Of a stretch of DNA of 64,000 nt, positions 7,484 through 16,027 are shown piece by piece. A program made the position numbers and the translations under genes. The notes under the pieces are model-generated. The model had not been told where the DNA came from. It saw nothing but the letters and a program-made list of their open reading frames with translations, and made no database searches. Position 1 is the stretch's first letter; each line of letters begins with the position of its first letter. The stretch covers positions 744,001 through 808,000 of the forward strand of contig JASNYH010000001.1 in NCBI GenBank assembly GCA_048500255.1, written 5' to 3'. Origin of the DNA: JAMHWF01 sp048500255 (lineage in GTDB: Bacteria; Pseudomonadota; Gammaproteobacteria; Burkholderiales; Burkholderiaceae_C).

Positions 7484-8896
7484 TCAGCGCCCGTAGCCGC
7501 CCTGGCGCGGGCGCTGCGACTTGAAGCCGCCGCCGCCCGGCTTGCGCGGCGCGGGTCGGCCGCCCGAGCCGCGCTCGAACGGCGCATGCTCGCGCGCGCC
7601 GGGGCCGTCGGCCGAGCGGCGCTGGAACGGCTGGCCGTGCGGCCGGGCGCCGTGGCCGTGCCCGCCATGGCGGCCGTGCGGGCGCAAATCGGGACGCGGC
7701 GCATGCAGTCGCGGCGCCGGCCGGCTGGGCTCCAGGCCGGCGATCGTCGATACCGGGATGTCCTGCGTCGTGAAGTGCTGGATGCGGCGCACCATGCCGC
7801 TGTCCATGCGCTCGGCCAGCGTCACGGCCAGCCCGTTGCGGCCGGCGCGGCCGGTGCGGCCGATGCGGTGCACGTAGTCCTCGGCCTTCATCGGCAGGCC
7901 GTAATTGATGACGTGGCTGATCGTCGGCACGTCGATGCCGCGCGCTGCGACGTCGGTGGCGACGAGCACGCGCAGATCGCCGCGGCGCAGCGCCGTCAGC
8001 GTGCGGTTGCGCCGGCCCTGCGGCATCGCGCCGTGCAGTGAAGCCACCTTGTGGCCCATGTCGGCGAGCCGGTCGGCGAGCCGGTCGGCGTCGCGCTGCG
8101 TGCTGGTGAACACGATCGCCTGCTCGACCTCGCGCTCCGTCAGGATGTGATCGAGCAGCGCGTTCTTGTGCGCGCCGTCGTCGGCCCAGTGCAGGCGCTG
8201 CTCGATGTTCGCGTGCGTGTCGGTGTGGCCGGCGACGTCGATGCGCTCGGCATCCCGCAGCAATTGCTGCGCGAGGCGGCCGACGTGGCCGGCGAAGGTG
8301 GCGCTGTACATCAGCGTCTGGCGCTGCTCCGGCGTGTGCTCGGCGATGGTTCGGATGTCGTCGATGAAGCCCATGTCGAGCATGCGATCGGCCTCGTCGA
8401 GCACCAGCATCTGCACGTGGTCGAGCACTGCCTTGCCGGTCTGCAGGTGGTCGAGCAGGCGGCCGGGCGTCGCGATCAGGATGTCGAGCGGGCCACGCAG
8501 CTGCTTGATCTGCAGCGGATACGGCACGCCGCCGACCACGGTGGCGACACGCAGGCCCTGCACGTGGCGCCCGTAGGCGGCGGCCGCCTTGGCCACCTGC
8601 AGCGCGAGCTCGCGCGTCGGCGTCAGCACGAGGATGCGCGGCCCGTAGACCTTGCCCTTCTCTCGCCGCTGTGTCGCATCGGCGCGCGCCGCGAGCACCC
8701 GCTCGAGCGCCGGGATCACGAACGACGCCGTCTTGCCGCTGCCGGTCGACGACGACACCATGACGTCGCGCCCGGCGAGCGCGGGCGGCACGGCGCGCGC
8801 CTGCACTTCGGTGGCGTCGGTGTAGCCGGCGTCGGCCAGTGCGCGCGACACGGCGTCGTGCAGGCCGAGGGAGGAAAACTTGGAATCGAAACTCAT
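7484..8896 (-). CDS. rhlE: DEAD-box RNA helicase, RhlE type
   Basis: 470 residues. N-terminal MSFDSKFSSLGL with a Q motif, Walker A SSTGSGKTASF (about residue 46), VLTPTRELALQV, VLDEADRMLDMGF, MYSATF and the helicase C-terminal HRIGRTGRAGR are all present. A roughly 90-residue basic tail rich in Gly, Arg, Pro and His follows, as in RhlE proteins, and probably contacts RNA. ATG at 8896 starts the conserved region. The nearest promoter-like hexamer is about 260 nt upstream, implying a long leader (see 8897-9203). Confidence 0.95.
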   Translation of the reverse strand: MSFDSKFSSLGLHDAVSRALADAGYTDATEVQARAVPPALAGRDVMVSSSTGSGKTASFVIPALERVLAARADATQRREKGKVYGPRILVLTPTRELALQVAKAAAAYGRHVQGLRVATVVGGVPYPLQIKQLRGPLDILIATPGRLLDHLQTGKAVLDHVQMLVLDEADRMLDMGFIDDIRTIAEHTPEQRQTLMYSATFAGHVGRLAQQLLRDAERIDVAGHTDTHANIEQRLHWADDGAHKNALLDHILTEREVEQAIVFTSTQRDADRLADRLADMGHKVASLHGAMPQGRRNRTLTALRRGDLRVLVATDVAARGIDVPTISHVINYGLPMKAEDYVHRIGRTGRAGRNGLAVTLAERMDSGMVRRIQHFTTQDIPVSTIAGLEPSRPAPRLHAPRPDLRPHGRHGGHGHGARPHGQPFQRRSADGPGAREHAPFERGSGGRPAPRKPGGGGFKSQRPRQGGYGR

Positions 8897-9203
8897 CACT
8901 GTCTTTCGCAAGCGGCAGCGCCGCCGCGCCGACACTGCGCAGCACGAACGCCGCCGGCGGACCGCGTGGGGCCGCTGGGGTACAAGGTCGCCGGGAGAAG
9001 CTGCCGACGGCTGCGCGGGTGGCAACCGGGCCGGGAGAGTCGATCGAGCGACGGCATCGCCGCCGACCGTGAGCCGCCGCTGTTGGCTGCTCGTACCCCG
9101 CAGGGGGTCAGGGAGATGAACGGACTGCGCAATGGCCGAGCCGCAGCGCAGAAGGCGCGATTGTAGTGCAGCGGCGCCGATCGTGCGCCGCGCGGGGACA
9201 CCC
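8897..9203. other. 307-bp gap: probable long rhlE leader
   Basis: No convincing gene lies between rhlE and orn. The only promoter-like hexamer facing rhlE is TACAAT on the minus strand at 9160-9165, which predicts a leader of about 257 nt. The stretch is GC-rich with many self-complementary runs, but I could not define one clear fold or a known riboswitch. Confidence 0.45.
9160..9165 (-). promoter_or_regulatory. -10-like hexamer TACAAT for rhlE
   Basis: Perfect TACAAT on the minus strand, predicted start of transcription near 9153 and a 257-nt leader before the rhlE ATG. No good -35 match. Confidence 0.4.
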
Positions 9204-9770
9204 TCAGTCGAGCTTGAGCATCTGCGCCCGGTAGTAGACCAGCTCGTCGATCGACTCGTGGATGTCGGCCAGCGCCGTGTGCGACTGCGCCTTCTTGAAG
9301 CCGCCGAGGATGGCCGGCTTCCAGCGCCGCGCCAGCTCCTTGAGCGTGCTCACGTCGAGGTTGCGATAGTGGAAGTACGCCTCCAGCGTCGGCATGTGGT
9401 TGGCGAGGAAGCGCCGGTCTTGGCAGATGCTGTTGCCGCACATCGGCGACGCATTCTTCGGCACGTGACGCTGCAGGAAGGCGAGCACCTGCGCCTCGGC
9501 CTCGGCCTCGGCGATGGTCGACGCCTTGACGCGGTCGACGAGCCCGCTCTTGCCGTGCGTGCCCTTGTTCCAGGCGTCCATCGTGTCGAGCGTGGCGTCG
9601 CTCTGGTGGACCGCGATGACGGGGCCTTCGACGCGCACCGCGAGCTGGGCATCGGTGACGACGACGGCGATCTCGATGATGCGGTCGCGCTCGGGCGACA
9701 GTCCGGTCATCTCGAGGTCGATCCAGACCAGGTTCTGGTCGCTCGGGGCGAGCGCGCTGGCGTCGGGCAT
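9204..9770 (-). CDS. orn: Oligoribonuclease
   Basis: 188 residues, the normal Orn length. A DEDDh-family 3'-5' exoribonuclease that degrades 2-5 nt RNA and linear pGpG. Conserved blocks: NLVWIDLEMTGL with the first acidic pair, DRIIEIAVVVTD, PMCGNSICQDRRFL, HYRNLDVSTLKELARRW and the C-terminal KAQSHTALADIHESIDEL, where His and Asp complete the active site. Divergent from the M48 protease gene. A weak -10-like TAGGAA lies just upstream of the ATG. Confidence 0.97.
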   Translation of the reverse strand: MPDASALAPSDQNLVWIDLEMTGLSPERDRIIEIAVVVTDAQLAVRVEGPVIAVHQSDATLDTMDAWNKGTHGKSGLVDRVKASTIAEAEAEAQVLAFLQRHVPKNASPMCGNSICQDRRFLANHMPTLEAYFHYRNLDVSTLKELARRWKPAILGGFKKAQSHTALADIHESIDELVYYRAQMLKLD

Positions 9771-9843
9771 GGGGGCTATTCCTAGTCTGCGGTTGGAGTC
9801 GGGTCATCGGCCGTCGCGGCCGGCGCCGCCATTCTGGCAGGCC

Positions 9844-9849
9844 TACACT
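9844..9849 (+). promoter_or_regulatory. -10-like hexamer TACACT for the M48 protease gene
   Basis: Ends 7 nt before the ATG at 9857, giving a predicted leader of 1 nt. No -35 recognised. Confidence 0.45.
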
Positions 9850-9856
9850 CGCGCCC

Positions 9857-11140
9857 ATGATGTCCGCCACGCTGACCCTGCTGTTCGCCGCCGCGCTGGT
9901 GGCGTCGCTGGCGCTCAAGTTCTGGCTGGCGACGCGCCAGATGCGCCACGTGGCGCGCCATCGCGACGCCGTGCCGGCGCCGTTCGACGCGACGATCCCG
10001 CTGGCGGCGCACCAGCGCGCCGCCGACTACACGCTCGCCAAGGGCCGCTTCGGCCTGCTCGCGACAGCTGTCGCGGCGGCCGTACTGCTCGGCTGGACGC
10101 TGCTCGGCGGCCTCGACGCGCTCAACGGCGCGCTGCGCGATGCGCTGCAGCCGCGCTACGGCGACATGGCCTACCAGCTTGGGCTGCTGGCGGCCTTCGC
10201 GCTGATCGGCGGCGCGCTCGAGTTGCCGCTCGACCTGTGGAGCACGTTCCGCATCGAGCAGCGCCACGGCTTCAATCGCACGACGCCGCGGCTGTTCATC
10301 GCCGACCTCGCCAAGGGGCTGGCCGTCGCCGCCGTGATCGGCCTGCCGATCGCCGCGCTGATCCTGTGGCTGATGGGCGCCGCCGGCACGCTGTGGTGGC
10401 TGTGGGCCTGGGGCGCCTGGGTCGCGTTCAATCTGCTACTGCTCGTCGTGTGGCCGACGCTGATCGCACCGCTGTTCAACAAGTTCGAGCCGCTGGCAGA
10501 CGACGCGCTGCGCCAGCGCGTGCAGGCGCTGATGGCGCGCTGCGGCTTCGCCGCCAAGGGGCTGTTCGTGATGGACGGCAGCCGACGCTCGGCGCACGCC
10601 AACGCCTATTTCACCGGGCTGGGCAGCGCCAAGCGCGTCGTCTTCTTCGACACGCTGCTGGCGCGGCTGAACGCCGGCGAAGTCGAGGCCGTGCTCGCGC
10701 ACGAGCTCGGCCACTTCCGCCGCCGCCACATCGTCAAGCGCATGGCGGCGATGTTCGGCGCCAGCCTGGCCGGCTTCGCGCTGCTCGGCTGGCTGTCGAG
10801 CCAGGCCTGGTTCTACATCGGCCTGGGCGTGCGGCCCAACCTCGACGCGCCGAACGACGCGCTGGCGCTGCTGCTGTTCGCGCTCGCCGTGCCGGTGTTC
10901 GCCTTCTTCGTCGCGCCGCTGTTCGCGCGCTGGTCGCGCCGCCACGAGTTCGAGGCCGACGCCTACGCCTGCACGCAGGCCGACGGCCGCGACCTCGCCG
11001 CCGCGCTGCTCAAGCTGCACGAGGACAATGCGTCGACGCTGACGCCCGATCCGCTGTACGTGCGCTACTACTATTCGCACCCGCCGGCCACCGAGCGCCT
11101 CGCCGCGCTGCGCGCGCGCCACGGGGCCGCCGCGCCATGA
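9857..11140 (+). CDS. M48 family membrane metalloprotease (Ste24-like)
   Basis: 427 residues with several membrane helices, the zinc motif HELGHFRRRH (about residue 280) and the downstream EFEADAYA that supplies the third ligand. The N-terminal region with DLWSTFRIEQRHGFNRTTPRLF matches the Ste24/CAAX-protease branch rather than HtpX. Such proteins act in inner-membrane protein quality control in bacteria. The stop overlaps the phhB start (ATGA), so the two are translationally coupled. Confidence 0.92.
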   Translation: MMSATLTLLFAAALVASLALKFWLATRQMRHVARHRDAVPAPFDATIPLAAHQRAADYTLAKGRFGLLATAVAAAVLLGWTLLGGLDALNGALRDALQPRYGDMAYQLGLLAAFALIGGALELPLDLWSTFRIEQRHGFNRTTPRLFIADLAKGLAVAAVIGLPIAALILWLMGAAGTLWWLWAWGAWVAFNLLLLVVWPTLIAPLFNKFEPLADDALRQRVQALMARCGFAAKGLFVMDGSRRSAHANAYFTGLGSAKRVVFFDTLLARLNAGEVEAVLAHELGHFRRRHIVKRMAAMFGASLAGFALLGWLSSQAWFYIGLGVRPNLDAPNDALALLLFALAVPVFAFFVAPLFARWSRRHEFEADAYACTQADGRDLAAALLKLHEDNASTLTPDPLYVRYYYSHPPATERLAALRARHGAAAP

Positions 11141-11469
11141 GCGACGACCTGGCGACGATGCACTGCGCGCCGCAGCACGGCGTGGCGATGACGGCCGGCG
11201 AGATCGCGCAGCGACTGTCCGACGTCGACGGCTGGCTCGCCGTCGACGGGGCGATCGAGAAGGCGTTCCGCTTCGCCGACTACCACGAGACGATGGCGTT
11301 CGTGAACGCGCTGGCCTGGATCGCGCACCGCGAGGATCACCATCCCGAGCTGCTCGTCGGCTACAACCGCTGCGTCGTGCGCTGGAGCACGCATTCGGTG
11401 GGCGGCGTGTCGATCAACGACTTCGTCTGCGCCGCGCGCGCCGACGCCCTGCTCGGTCGTGCGGCCTGA
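11137..11469 (+). CDS. phhB: Pterin-4a-carbinolamine dehydratase
   Basis: 110 residues. PhhB/PCD dehydrates 4a-hydroxytetrahydrobiopterin so that the pterin cofactor of aromatic hydroxylases can be recycled. The conserved active-site region W-I-A-H-R-E-D-H-H-P-E-L and VRWSTHSVGGVSINDF (about residues 64-102) is intact. The ATG overlaps the upstream protease stop by 4 bp. No phenylalanine hydroxylase gene is in the window; the same order protease-phhB-rsgA is common in Burkholderiales as far as I recall. Confidence 0.92.
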   Translation: MSDDLATMHCAPQHGVAMTAGEIAQRLSDVDGWLAVDGAIEKAFRFADYHETMAFVNALAWIAHREDHHPELLVGYNRCVVRWSTHSVGGVSINDFVCAARADALLGRAA

Positions 11470-11490
11470 CGCTCGCCGCCGCGCGCGCCG

Positions 11491-12393
11491 ATGACGCGCG
11501 GCGTCGAACTCGACGAGGGCCTGGTCGTCGCCGGCCACGGCCGCCACTACATCGTCGAGCCGCCCGAGGGAAGGCGCGTCGAATGCGTGCCGCGCGGCAA
11601 GAAGAGCGAGTGCGTCGTCGGCGACCGCGTGCGCTGGATGGTCACCGACGCGGCCGGCCGCGCCGGCGTGATCGAGCACGTCGAGCCGCGGCGCAACCTG
11701 CTGATGCGCCGCGACGAGTGGAAGACGAAGTCGTTCGCCGCCAACATCGACCAGCTGCTCGTGCTCGTGGCCGTCGCGCCGGCGTTCAGTGAGTCGCAGC
11801 TCGCGCGCGCGCTGATCGCCGCCGAGAGCGCCGGCATCCCGGCGCGCATCGTGCTGAACAAGACCGACCTGCCCGACGCCGACGCGGCGCGCGTGCGGCT
11901 GGCGCCCTACCGCGCGATGGGCGCCGAGGTGGTCGAGGTCGCGCTGAAGGCTGCGCCCGAGGCGTCGCGCGATGCGCTGCGTGAGCGGCTCGCCGGCCGC
12001 GCGACGCTGGTGCTGGGGCCCAGCGGCGCCGGCAAGAGCACGCTGATCAACCTGCTCGTGCCCGATGCGCGCGCGCAGGTCGGCGAGATCTCGCAGGCGC
12101 TCAACTCGGGTCGCCACACGACGACGACGACGCAGTGGTACTGGCTCGATGCCGCGCGCGGCGGCGCGCTGATCGACTCGCCGGGCTTCCAGGAGTTCGG
12201 CCTGCGCCACGTGGCGGCGCAGGACCTGGCCGCGCTGATGCCCGACCTGCGCGCGCATGCGCACGACTGCCGCTACTACAACTGCACGCACCTGCACGAG
12301 CCGGGCTGCGGCGTGCGCGCCGCCGTCGAGCGCGGCGAGATCGCCGCGTCGCGCCACCGCATCTACGCCGAGATCCGCGCCGAGCTCGACTGA
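11491..12393 (+). CDS. rsgA: Ribosome small subunit-dependent GTPase RsgA
   Basis: 300 residues. A late 30S assembly factor that hydrolyses GTP when bound to the subunit. Three parts are visible: an N-terminal OB-fold, a circularly permuted GTPase (NKTD G4 near residue 111, then Walker A GPSGAGKST near 176, then the G3 DSPG near 229) and a C-terminal zinc motif C-x5-C-x-H-x5-C (CRYYNCTHLHEPGC). G4 preceding G1 is diagnostic. The stop is 7 bp from the convergent CobD-like gene. Confidence 0.96.
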   Translation: MTRGVELDEGLVVAGHGRHYIVEPPEGRRVECVPRGKKSECVVGDRVRWMVTDAAGRAGVIEHVEPRRNLLMRRDEWKTKSFAANIDQLLVLVAVAPAFSESQLARALIAAESAGIPARIVLNKTDLPDADAARVRLAPYRAMGAEVVEVALKAAPEASRDALRERLAGRATLVLGPSGAGKSTLINLLVPDARAQVGEISQALNSGRHTTTTTQWYWLDAARGGALIDSPGFQEFGLRHVAAQDLAALMPDLRAHAHDCRYYNCTHLHEPGCGVRAAVERGEIAASRHRIYAEIRAELD

Positions 12394-12400
12394 AGCCGGA

Positions 12401-13396
12401 TCAGCCGACCAGGTTGGCCAGCGACAGCAGCGCCAGCAGCAGCATCCACAGGATGACGGAGCGCCACACCAGGCCGACGATGCTGTGCAGGTGGCCGAGC
12501 TGCGGCGGCAGGCCGGGCGTCGAGCCGCCCTCCGTCGCCGTGCCGTCGAGCTCGCCGACGCCGGTGGCGAAGGTCTTCGAGCGGTCGGGCGTGATGCCGG
12601 GCGCCGCGCTGCCGCCGAGCTGCACGCCGGCGGCGCCGGCCGCGGCGGCGAGGATGATGCCCTCGTTCGGATGCATCCACAGCCGCGCATCGCGGCGCCA
12701 GCAGGCGACGGCTTCCTCGAAGTTGCCGACGACGGCGAAGCCGAACGCCGTCAGGCGCGCCGGCACATGGTCGATCCAGCGGAACAGCTGCAGCGACAGG
12801 CGCATCAGGCGCTCGTTGAGCGGCACGCCGAGCGTGCGGCTCTTGAAAGCCCAGTAGCGGCTGGTGAACTCGGCCATGCGGTAGAACACGGCGCCCGCCG
12901 GCCCGAGACCGAACGTCGACAGCACGACGAACCAGAAGAAGGCGCCGAACACGTGGCGGTGCGCCGCCAGCAGGGAGTGCTCGATGACGTGGCGCAGCAG
13001 CTCGGTGCGCGGCAGCTCGCTGGCGTCGAGATGACGCCATTCGGCCAGCAGCTGGCGCGCCGCCAGCTCGTCGCCACGCTCGAGGGCGTCACGGATGTCG
13101 GTGAAGTGGTGGCTGAACTGGCGAAAGCCGAGCGTCAGGTACAGCACGACGACGTTCCACGCCAGCCCGAGCAGCAGGTTGACGCGCACCAGCGCGAGGT
13201 ACACGGCCATCGCGACGAGCGCCGGCAGCAGCACCGTGATGCACCATACGACCCAGGCGTGGTGCGGTCGGCCGGCGTCGAAGTTGCGGCCCGTCCAGCG
13301 AGCCCAGCCGATCAGCGCGTCGTGCACCCGGTTGTGCCGCGGCAGCGGCTTGAGTTGCTCGATGACCAGTGCCAGCAGGACGGCAAAGAAACTCAT
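12401..13396 (-). CDS. CobD/CbiB family membrane protein
   Basis: 331 residues with four or five membrane helices and the family landmarks ALVIEQLKPL, NRVHDALIGWARW, PARLTAFGFAVVGNFEEAV and WMHPNEGIILAAAAGAAGVQLGG. True CobD/CbiB attaches aminopropanol in cobalamin synthesis. This shorter, stand-alone form is widespread in betaproteobacteria far from cobalamin genes, and none of those are here, so its actual role is uncertain. The ATG at 13396 is preceded by TATGAT 8 nt away. Confidence 0.8.
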   Translation of the reverse strand: MSFFAVLLALVIEQLKPLPRHNRVHDALIGWARWTGRNFDAGRPHHAWVVWCITVLLPALVAMAVYLALVRVNLLLGLAWNVVVLYLTLGFRQFSHHFTDIRDALERGDELAARQLLAEWRHLDASELPRTELLRHVIEHSLLAAHRHVFGAFFWFVVLSTFGLGPAGAVFYRMAEFTSRYWAFKSRTLGVPLNERLMRLSLQLFRWIDHVPARLTAFGFAVVGNFEEAVACWRRDARLWMHPNEGIILAAAAGAAGVQLGGSAAPGITPDRSKTFATGVGELDGTATEGGSTPGLPPQLGHLHSIVGLVWRSVILWMLLLALLSLANLVG

Positions 13397-13404
13397 GCGC
13401 CGGC

Positions 13405-13410
13405 ATCATA
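13405..13410 (-). promoter_or_regulatory. -10-like hexamer TATGAT for the CobD-like gene
   Basis: Ends 8 nt before the ATG at 13396; predicted leader 2 nt. Confidence 0.42.
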
Positions 13411-13432
13411 CCGGCGGTGCGCGCACGCCCCG

Positions 13433-14119
13433 TCAGGCCGCGAGGAAGCGGTAGAAGTTGCGCAGCATTGCCGCCGTGGCGCCCCAGATGAAGTAGCGGC
13501 GCATCGCGCCGCTCGGGTCGGAGCCCTCCCACGGCATCGACAGGAACTGGCGCGAGCCCGTGCCGTCGTCGATCGCGTGGCGGCGATGGTGTGCCGGATC
13601 CATGACGAAGGCGAGCGGCACCTCGAACACCTCGGCCACTTCGTGTGGATCGGGCTGCGTGACGAAGCCGGGACGCAGCAGCGCGACGACGGGCGTCACG
13701 ACGAAGGCCGTGATCGTCGTGTAGGTCGGCAACGCGCCCAGTACCTCGACATCGGTCGGGTCGAGGCCGACCTCCTCGCGCGCCTCGCGCAGCGCCGTCG
13801 CGACGGCATCGGCATCGCCGGGCTCGGCGCGGCCGCCCGGAAAACTGATCTGCCCCGGGTGGTCGGTCAGGTGCTCGGTGCGCCGCGTCAGCAGCAGCGT
13901 GGGCTCGTCGCGCGCAACGATGGGCACCAGCACGCTGGCCGCCGACGGCTCGCGCGGCCGAAACAGGCGGTCGTGCTGGAACTCGGGCGTCCAGACCGGC
14001 GGCGCCGCGAAGCGGCCGCGCAGCGCGTCGGGACGCAACGCCGGCGCGGCCACCGCAGGCAGATGGTCGTCGATCGCGACGACCGGCACGATCTGAGGAT
14101 CGAACCGGGGCAGCGGCAG
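13433..14119 (-). CDS. NUDIX hydrolase, CoA pyrophosphatase type
   Basis: A NUDIX enzyme predicted to cleave CoA and its derivatives. The Nudix box runs G-G-R-A-E-P-G-D ... REAREEVGL, and the UPF0035-like LLTRRTEHLTDHPGQISFPG just before it marks the NudL/YeaB group. The start is unsettled. The frame is open back to a TTG at 14221 that overlaps the rplS stop, but the first 35 codons carry two hairpins and do not resemble the family. Conserved sequence begins at FDPQIVPVVAIDDHLP (about 14104). No ATG or GTG lies just before it, so a CTG near 14119 or 14113, the GTG at 14089 or the distal TTG must serve. I give 14119 as a compromise (228 residues). Confidence 0.85.
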   Translation of the reverse strand: MPLPRFDPQIVPVVAIDDHLPAVAAPALRPDALRGRFAAPPVWTPEFQHDRLFRPREPSAASVLVPIVARDEPTLLLTRRTEHLTDHPGQISFPGGRAEPGDADAVATALREAREEVGLDPTDVEVLGALPTYTTITAFVVTPVVALLRPGFVTQPDPHEVAEVFEVPLAFVMDPAHHRRHAIDDGTGSRQFLSMPWEGSDPSGAMRRYFIWGATAAMLRNFYRFLAA

Positions 14120-14179
14120 CCCCGGCCGCGAAGTGCGACCGTTCGTCAGGCCAGCTCTTGGCTGCGCCGAAAGCTTGCC

Positions 14180-14208
14180 GGCACTACGTGCCTCGCCGCT
14201 GCGCGGCG
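14180..14208 (-). terminator. Tandem hairpins after rplS
   Basis: Two perfect hairpins follow the rplS stop: CGCCGC/GCGGCG with a 3-nt loop (14194-14208) and GGCAC/GTGCC with a 3-nt loop (14180-14192). No T-tract follows, so they may act as 3'-end protection or a weak attenuator between rplS and the NUDIX gene rather than a classical terminator. Confidence 0.4.
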
Positions 14209-14217
14209 TTGACTTCG

Positions 14218-14571
14218 TCAAGCAAGCTTTTCTTTGATGCGCGCCGACTTGCCCGAGCGCTCGCGCAGGTAGTACAGCTTGGCGCGGCGCACATCGCCGC
14301 GGCGCTTGACCTCGATCGACGCGATCAGCGGGCTGTAGAGCTGGAACGTGCGCTCGACGCCCTCGCCGCTGGAGATCTTGCGCACGATGAAGCTCGAGTT
14401 GAGCCCGCGGTTGCGCTTGGCGATGACGACGCCCTCGTAGGCCTGGGCGCGCTTGCGGTTGCCTTCGACGACGTTGACGCTGACGATGACGGTGTCGCCG
14501 GGCGCGAAGGCGGGGATCTTCTTGTCGAGTCGAGCGATCTCTTCCTGCTCGAGCGTGCGGATCAGGTCCAC
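14218..14571 (-). CDS. rplS: 50S ribosomal protein L19
   Basis: 117 residues, normal L19 length. Sits at the 30S-50S interface. Signature blocks are IPAFAPGDTVIVSVNVVEG, RAQAYEGVVIAKRNRGL and RGDVRRAKLYYLR. The start is GTG (VDLIRTLEQEEIARLD), chosen because AAGGAG lies 7 nt before it and the upstream extension matches no L19. Last gene of the rpsP-rimM-trmD-rplS set, but the 94-bp gap after trmD contains its own promoter-like hexamer. Confidence 0.97.
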   Translation of the reverse strand: MDLIRTLEQEEIARLDKKIPAFAPGDTVIVSVNVVEGNRKRAQAYEGVVIAKRNRGLNSSFIVRKISSGEGVERTFQLYSPLIASIEVKRRGDVRRAKLYYLRERSGKSARIKEKLA

Positions 14572-14664
14572 GGGATTCTCCTTGTGATCGTGCCAGCGCG
14601 TCGAGGAATTCGGATGAGGGTGTCGCGGTGCGCCCTCGCCTGGCAGAGGATCGAAAAGCCGTGG

Positions 14665-14670
14665 ATTATA
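14665..14670 (-). promoter_or_regulatory. Internal promoter-like TATAAT for rplS
   Basis: Consensus TATAAT on the minus strand overlapping the trmD stop codon. Transcription would begin near 14658, giving rplS a leader of about 87 nt and a supply of L19 independent of the upstream operon. -35 not convincing. Confidence 0.5.
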
Positions 14671-15433
14671 GGCCAAGCGATGCGAGGTAGCGCTCGTCGG
14701 CCGGCGTCAGCAGGCCGGCGGCGCGCGCCGCTGCGATGAGGTCGGGGCGGCGCCGCGCCGTCAGCGCGAGCGACTGCTCGCGCCGCCAGCGCGCGATCGC
14801 CGCATGGTGGCCCGACAGCAGCACCGCCGGCACGGCGAGCGGGCCGTCGGGCGCGTCCAGCGCCTCGGGCCGGCTGTAGTGCGGGCAGTCGAGCAGGCCG
14901 TCCGAGAAGCTGTCCTGCTGGTGCGACGCGGCATCGCCCAGCACGCCGGGCTGCAGCCGCGCGACGGCATCGAGCACGGCCAGCGCCGCCAGCTCGCCAC
15001 CCGACAGCACGAAGTCGCCCAGGCTCAGCTCGAGATCGACGTGGCGGTCGATGAAGCGCTGGTCGACGCCCTCGTAGCGGCCGCACAGCAGCACGGCGCC
15101 CGACCCGGCGGCGAGCCGCTCGACGCGACGCTGGTCGATGCGCTCGCCGGCCGGCGAGAACAGCACGACGGGCGCCGCGTCGCCGCGTTGCGCCTGCACG
15201 GCGGCCAGCGCACGCTGCAGCGGCTCGGCCAGCAGCACCATGCCCGGGCCACCGCCGTAGGGCCGGTCGTCGACGCGACGGTAGGCATCGTCGGCGAAGT
15301 CGCGCAGCGGCCACAGCCGCACGTCGACGGCCGGCAGCGCGCCGTCGCGCCGCTCGTAGGCGCGGCGCGTCACACCGTGCTCGAAGTGCGGCGCGAACAG
15401 CTCGGGAAACAGCGTGACGACGTCGAAGCGCAT
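14666..15433 (-). CDS. trmD: tRNA (guanine-N1)-methyltransferase
   Basis: 255 residues. Methylates G37 of tRNAs to prevent frameshifting. A SPOUT-family enzyme with FDVVTLFPELFAPHFEHGV at the start, the flexible DDRPYGGGPGMVL, the knot region LCGRYEGVDQRFID and SLGDFVLSGGELAAL, and the tRNA-binding C-terminus. ATG at 15433 starts the conserved MRFDVVTLFP, 14 bp after the rimM stop. Confidence 0.97.
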   Translation of the reverse strand: MRFDVVTLFPELFAPHFEHGVTRRAYERRDGALPAVDVRLWPLRDFADDAYRRVDDRPYGGGPGMVLLAEPLQRALAAVQAQRGDAAPVVLFSPAGERIDQRRVERLAAGSGAVLLCGRYEGVDQRFIDRHVDLELSLGDFVLSGGELAALAVLDAVARLQPGVLGDAASHQQDSFSDGLLDCPHYSRPEALDAPDGPLAVPAVLLSGHHAAIARWRREQSLALTARRRPDLIAAARAAGLLTPADERYLASLGL

Positions 15434-15446
15434 GAGGACGGCAGCT

Positions 15447-16013
15447 TCAGTAGTCGAGGCCCCAGTCGACCGTGATGCGCCGCTGCGCCGTGTCGACGCC
15501 GTCGACATAGGCCGATACGAACGGGATCAGGCGTTCCTCGGCGCCGGGCGCCACGACGCGGAGCACGCAGTGCGGGCCGGTGTCGAGCAGGTCGTCGACG
15601 GTGCCCAGCGCCTGGCCCTCGCGGTTGACGACCGCCATGCCGATCAGGTCGACCCAGTAGTACTCGTCGGGATCGGCGGTCGGGAAGCTGCCGCGCGAAA
15701 CGTGCACGCGCGCGCCGCGCAGCGCCTCGGCGGCGTCGCGGTCGGCGATCTCCTGCGCGGTAGCGACGACGGCGTCGCCGTGCTCGCGCGCCGCCGTGAT
15801 CTTGAGCAGCCGCGGGATGGTGCGCGCCGCCTGCGCGCGCGGCTCGTCGGGCGGCAACAGGAACCAGCGGCGCGACGAGAACAGCGCCTGCGGATCGTTC
15901 GACCAGGGCTGGACCTTGAACCAGCCCTTGACGCCCCAGGCGTCGACGATGCGGCCGACTTCGACGGCATCGTCGGGCCAGGCCACATCGGCCGCGTCGG
16001 CGGCGGCAGCCAT
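15447..16013 (-). CDS. rimM: 16S rRNA processing protein RimM
   Basis: 188 residues. Ribosome maturation factor for the 30S head. The N-terminal RimM barrel (VEVGRIVDAWGVKGWFKVQP, about residues 17-36) is followed by a PRC-barrel (YYWVDLIGMAVVNREGQALG) ending in IPFVSAYVDGVD. Lies 14 bp after rpsP and 13 bp before trmD, as in many proteobacteria. The first 16 residues are alanine/aspartate-rich and probably unstructured. Confidence 0.95.
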   Translation of the reverse strand: MAAAADAADVAWPDDAVEVGRIVDAWGVKGWFKVQPWSNDPQALFSSRRWFLLPPDEPRAQAARTIPRLLKITAAREHGDAVVATAQEIADRDAAEALRGARVHVSRGSFPTADPDEYYWVDLIGMAVVNREGQALGTVDDLLDTGPHCVLRVVAPGAEERLIPFVSAYVDGVDTAQRRITVDWGLDY

Positions 16014-16027
16014 GGCCCGATGCGGTG

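Noticed and set aside
9772..9784. A leaderless promoter for orn
   Set aside because: The only hexamer at the right distance is TAGGAA, matching the consensus poorly, so I did not count it with the nine others.
12401..13396. Cobalamin biosynthesis cluster suggested by the CobD-like gene
   Set aside because: No other cobalamin gene is nearby, and stand-alone CobD-like proteins are common in betaproteobacteria.
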